From contig NC_088790.1 of assembly GCF_949628265.1 (NCBI RefSeq), positions 14,884,545-14,948,544 of the forward strand: DNA of 64,000 nucleotides, in the 5' to 3' direction. The notes under the pieces were generated by a model. The model did no database searches, was not told the origin of the DNA, and worked only from the letters and a program-made list of their open reading frames with translations. Each line of letters opens with the position of its first letter. Positions within the stretch are counted from its first letter, which is position 1. The translations under genes and the position numbers were made by a program. This stretch comes from Cloeon dipterum (Eukaryota > Arthropoda > Insecta > Ephemeroptera > Baetidae). Of the stretch, positions 60,751 to 64,000 are shown one piece after another.

Positions 60751-63700
60751 TAACCTTAAAAGTCTATGCGTCGAAGTTTATCAGGTAATCAAACATTATA
60801 TCTAGAAAGTTAAGACTTCGAAGATTATACTCCGGTTAAAAAACACTGGAAATTGTTTACTCCCTTAGCAAATTTTCCTTCTCGGTGAATTTATTTTCCT
60901 TCTCGGACACGTATGGATCGTAAACTTTAATTTTTTATTATCCCAAAGGAATCCTGCTCAACGGAGCGGGAAATAATCTCCCCAAAATGAAAACAAAGCA
61001 GCCTGTAAACAGAAGGTTTTATTTGTCCGTATCTTGCAGCGCCCCTAATCTGATAGAATGAAGATTTATTCCGCTTCCAAACTTAATTTGCCCCCATAAC
61101 AAGATTCCCGGCTCGACTTTGGCTGTCTTTTCTCATTTGCCGATCGATTCGGAATCAGAAATCGGCTCGGAGGGCTATGGCCTTGAATGAGAAGAACTCA
61201 ACAAAAGGGCAGAAAATGGACTATTTTCTTGAAACTTAACCTCCCGCTTTTTAGGTGCAGAAATAGGACACCCTATTTTTTTGTTTAAGATAAAAAACCT
61301 TGGGAAACGTAACCCTTGTTTAATTTAAATTTAGCATTTTTCGTCATACATTGGAACCCCAAACACTTAATAAACGGACAAATACTTCTCTAGAAAATTT
61401 TAAACTGATGTTTATTGCATTGCTATTTAAATTAAATCAACGTTGAGACAACAATGGCGATTTCCGATGTTGTTGTTTTTTAAGAGATTAAAAACATAAA
61501 AGTTTCACTGATGCAAAACTGGAAATTTAAAACTTAAAAATTTAATAATCAAACATTTTTTCGATAGCTTTATAACAAGTCTTTTTCAAGTCCGAAAAAT
61601 AAGTTTAGAAATATTGCTTCCCCTTTGAGCTTTTAATAATGTGCACTTTTTCGCTAATTCCGTCATGAAGTACATATAAAGTCTGGAAATTTCTTGCGGG
61701 TTACCGAAAAAGAAAGGCCGGGGAAAAAGCCGGACGGACAATTGTGCGATCGCTGATTGAATTCCGCGCGTCTCTCGGGTTAAATGATACATCGCAGAGG
61801 CTGGGTGGCTGGCTGGCGGCCGTGCCTCGCGCGCTTGTTGAGATATTTAGGCGGATCAATAAAAAGGCAGCAAAGCAAGACGCACTCACTTTCTCAATCG
61901 GCCGCGCGTCGCTCGGCGGGCGGCGCTTGCCCCCGAAACGCTGAAATGCTGCTGCTCTTGCCGAGCACAATAATTATTGCTGTCGTGTACGACGGCATAC
62001 ACACGACGCATCTTGCGCTTAATGAGGGCTCCGCCGCACAGATTGCGGCATTTCAAGCGATACACATCGAGCTTGGATTGCGGATTACCACGCCGACCAC
62101 TCCCCCAACCCACCAATTTGAGCCTGTACGCGTCTGTAATTAAGCAACCACTCTCTCAGCTTGATTGATCACCGACTTACTTCGGGTCAAAAAGTTTCTT
62201 CTCTATTGAGCAATCGAGGCAAAACAAAATCAGCACTAAATCAGTCTGATTTGAATTATTGAAATAATTGTATTGAACATAAATCCTAAGGGCTGCACGT
62301 TGTATATTTTTAGTTTGCTATTTTAGGTTTGCTTTTTCTTAAAAATTGTTTTTAGTTTCCATTTCGTTGTATTGACAGATCTTTAATCAGAGAATTTGAT
62401 ACACAATCTACAAACATATGTGAGCTTTAGAGAATATTGACAATATTTGAGTTCCCTTTTGTTTCATTCAGCCGTGTTTTGATTCACTATTGCTATTGTT
62501 TACTTGTCGCTGGCTTCCCTAAATCAAAGCCCGCCCAAAAGGCAATTATAACGCAGAGAACAGTGAAAGGACAGGCAAACGTGGTTTTATCCAATATCTC
62601 CTGTCCGATATCTGATTCGAGATTCTCGCAGTGCCATAAACTGAAAAAGAAAAAAACGAAAACATTGATTTTTTTTAAACATTTCAAGATTAGTAAAAAT
62701 GTTGTATCAATAATATTTTAAACCCAATAAACTTTCTACATTTTATCCATCGATATAAACACTACAGAATTTATAACCAATTTTTCTCAGCATCCTTTCT
62801 AACAAAATAGTTAAACTCGACAAATTGCCAGCTCCCCAAGCAGTGATTGAATCATTAACAGTAAATTATTCTTCTTACGATGCATACGGCATAATATGAT
62901 AGATTCAAAATAAAAAAAACTGCTCACTTCCAATTTTTGTTTTAGAAAACCCCCTTGAAACAATCATGTCCGCATTCGTAAAAATTAATTTAGATCTTCA
63001 TCTCCCGTCACTTCCTATAAATAGGAGTCCTGCCAAAAATAAAGCAAAGTTTGCAAATTGAACTTTATTGGTTATTTACCCTCTCGTCTGTTCACGGTTA
63101 TTTTTATTTAGTTTAATTTTACCACCCTCGCGCGAAAGCACGCGCGACGAGCAATAAACGTGTCGTGTTTGCAGGATTTTACGCGTCCATAAAAATACGA
63201 TGCGAACCCCATGACAGGTCAGGTGCGTGATATACCTATTCCGGAGTGAATTTGGACCGCCCCAACGTGTCCTAAAATAGAATGAGAACACTTCATAAAT
63301 AAAAGAGATGTTATCTTCGAATTCAAGAGGAAAAGACGGTAAATTCCGGAGGTCCGAAAATATAAAATTAGAAACATTTCAATTTTTGTGGTATTACTTA
63401 ATTGACGAAATTTTTTACAATATTAATTTTTGAATGGCCAAATAACTATATACTTGAACAGTTGTTGGCTATAGCAAGTAGTTCATTAAGTCATTTGTTT
63501 TTTAAATTTAGCAACGGTTTATCTGTACAATACTTGCAATAAGAATCAAATCAATAAATTCAATTTCAGATTTTACCTAAAATTATTGAAAATTTTAACG
63601 GGGTTTCAACTATTTTTTCACTTGATTTTGATTCCTCTTGTTGCGATCTATCCGATGGTGTGCGAATTCGGAAGTAAATTTCCCTCCTGGTGAAATAATC

Positions 63701-64000
63701 GTGAATTTCAATAGGATAAGACACTGAACACCGCTATTGATTAGCATATATGCAAACTTTGAAGCCGTTTTTCTCGCTAATTTAACCGGCAACCTGGAAA
63801 ATTCGCAACACTATCCATTCTTTCCCAATTAGAGTTCTATAAGTAAATTTTTCACATTTATATTAACTGAATGGCAAAATTTTCATTTATATGTTTTATT
63901 CTTATAAACTCCCACAAAGGTCTTGTTTACCCAGAACAACTTTTCGGACGCACCGCGGCATCCCATTAAGCTATTGAGCGAATCTGCCGCGTGCAAAAGT
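60751..64000. other. Non-coding right end
   Basis: AT-rich DNA with one GC-richer block at about 61700-62150. No exon of the alpha-arrestin gene or other gene could be supported. A GTAAGT donor on the minus strand near 62180 could belong to an untranslated exon. Confidence 0.45.

Overview
The window is nuclear DNA of an arthropod, probably an insect. It is AT-rich, with spliced genes, short GT-AG introns, and closely packed genes on both strands. All firmly recognised genes are animal housekeeping or cell-biology genes. The degenerate C-type-lectin-like locus, the pickpocket channel and the alpha-arrestin point to Pancrustacea. I cannot name the species; a palaeopteran such as a mayfly is only a guess.

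Layout, left to right. 1-5.1 kb: a 27-bp-arm hairpin, a possible last exon of an unknown + gene, then an intact cytosolic Hsc70 with a heat-shock-element/TATA promoter. 5.5-6.1 kb: a very young inverted repeat with ~240-bp arms. 6.6-10.3 kb: hormone-sensitive lipase (+), convergent with Cep131/dilatory (-, 10.5-15.1 kb). 15.1-20.4 kb: a bidirectional promoter, then PPWD1 (+), convergent with maspardin/SPG21 (-, 20.9-22.4 kb). 23.7-24.1 kb: RNase P subunit Rpp21 (+). 26.1-29.7 kb: RPRD2-type CID protein (-). 30.6-31.9 kb: an unrecognised coiled-coil protein (+).

32.5-35.2 kb (+) is the most unusual part. A spliced transcript unit is built from a tandemly duplicated ~760-780 bp block of three tiny exons. 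Its introns carry five related hairpins that share a 19-nt 5'-arm core, ACTAGATAGGGACATWTGA. It looks like a lineage-specific intronic microRNA cluster with its host gene; parts of the exons also keep an open frame in both copies.

35.6-41.3 kb: two tandem HSDL2-type genes (+), the first reduced to the dehydrogenase domain, the second full length with the SCP2 domain. 41.5-46.4 kb: a DEG/ENaC (pickpocket) channel (-), whose 3' end probably overlaps that of HSDL2. 50-57.6 kb: an alpha-arrestin (ARRDC) gene (-) with large introns, lacking its first coding exon(s), which must lie to the right. 59.5-60.75 kb: a degenerate C-type-lectin-like locus (+). The remainder is non-coding DNA with a small MITE-like hairpin, two copies of a SINE-like repeat and simple repeats.

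Exon boundaries come from reading splice consensus sites and checking that every exon joins in phase; total coding length was checked to be a multiple of three for each complete gene. The genes do not form one pathway. Cep131 and the coiled-coil protein have centrosome/cilium-like architecture; HSL and the two HSDL2 genes are lipid enzymes; PPWD1, Rpp21 and RPRD2 are nuclear RNA-processing factors.
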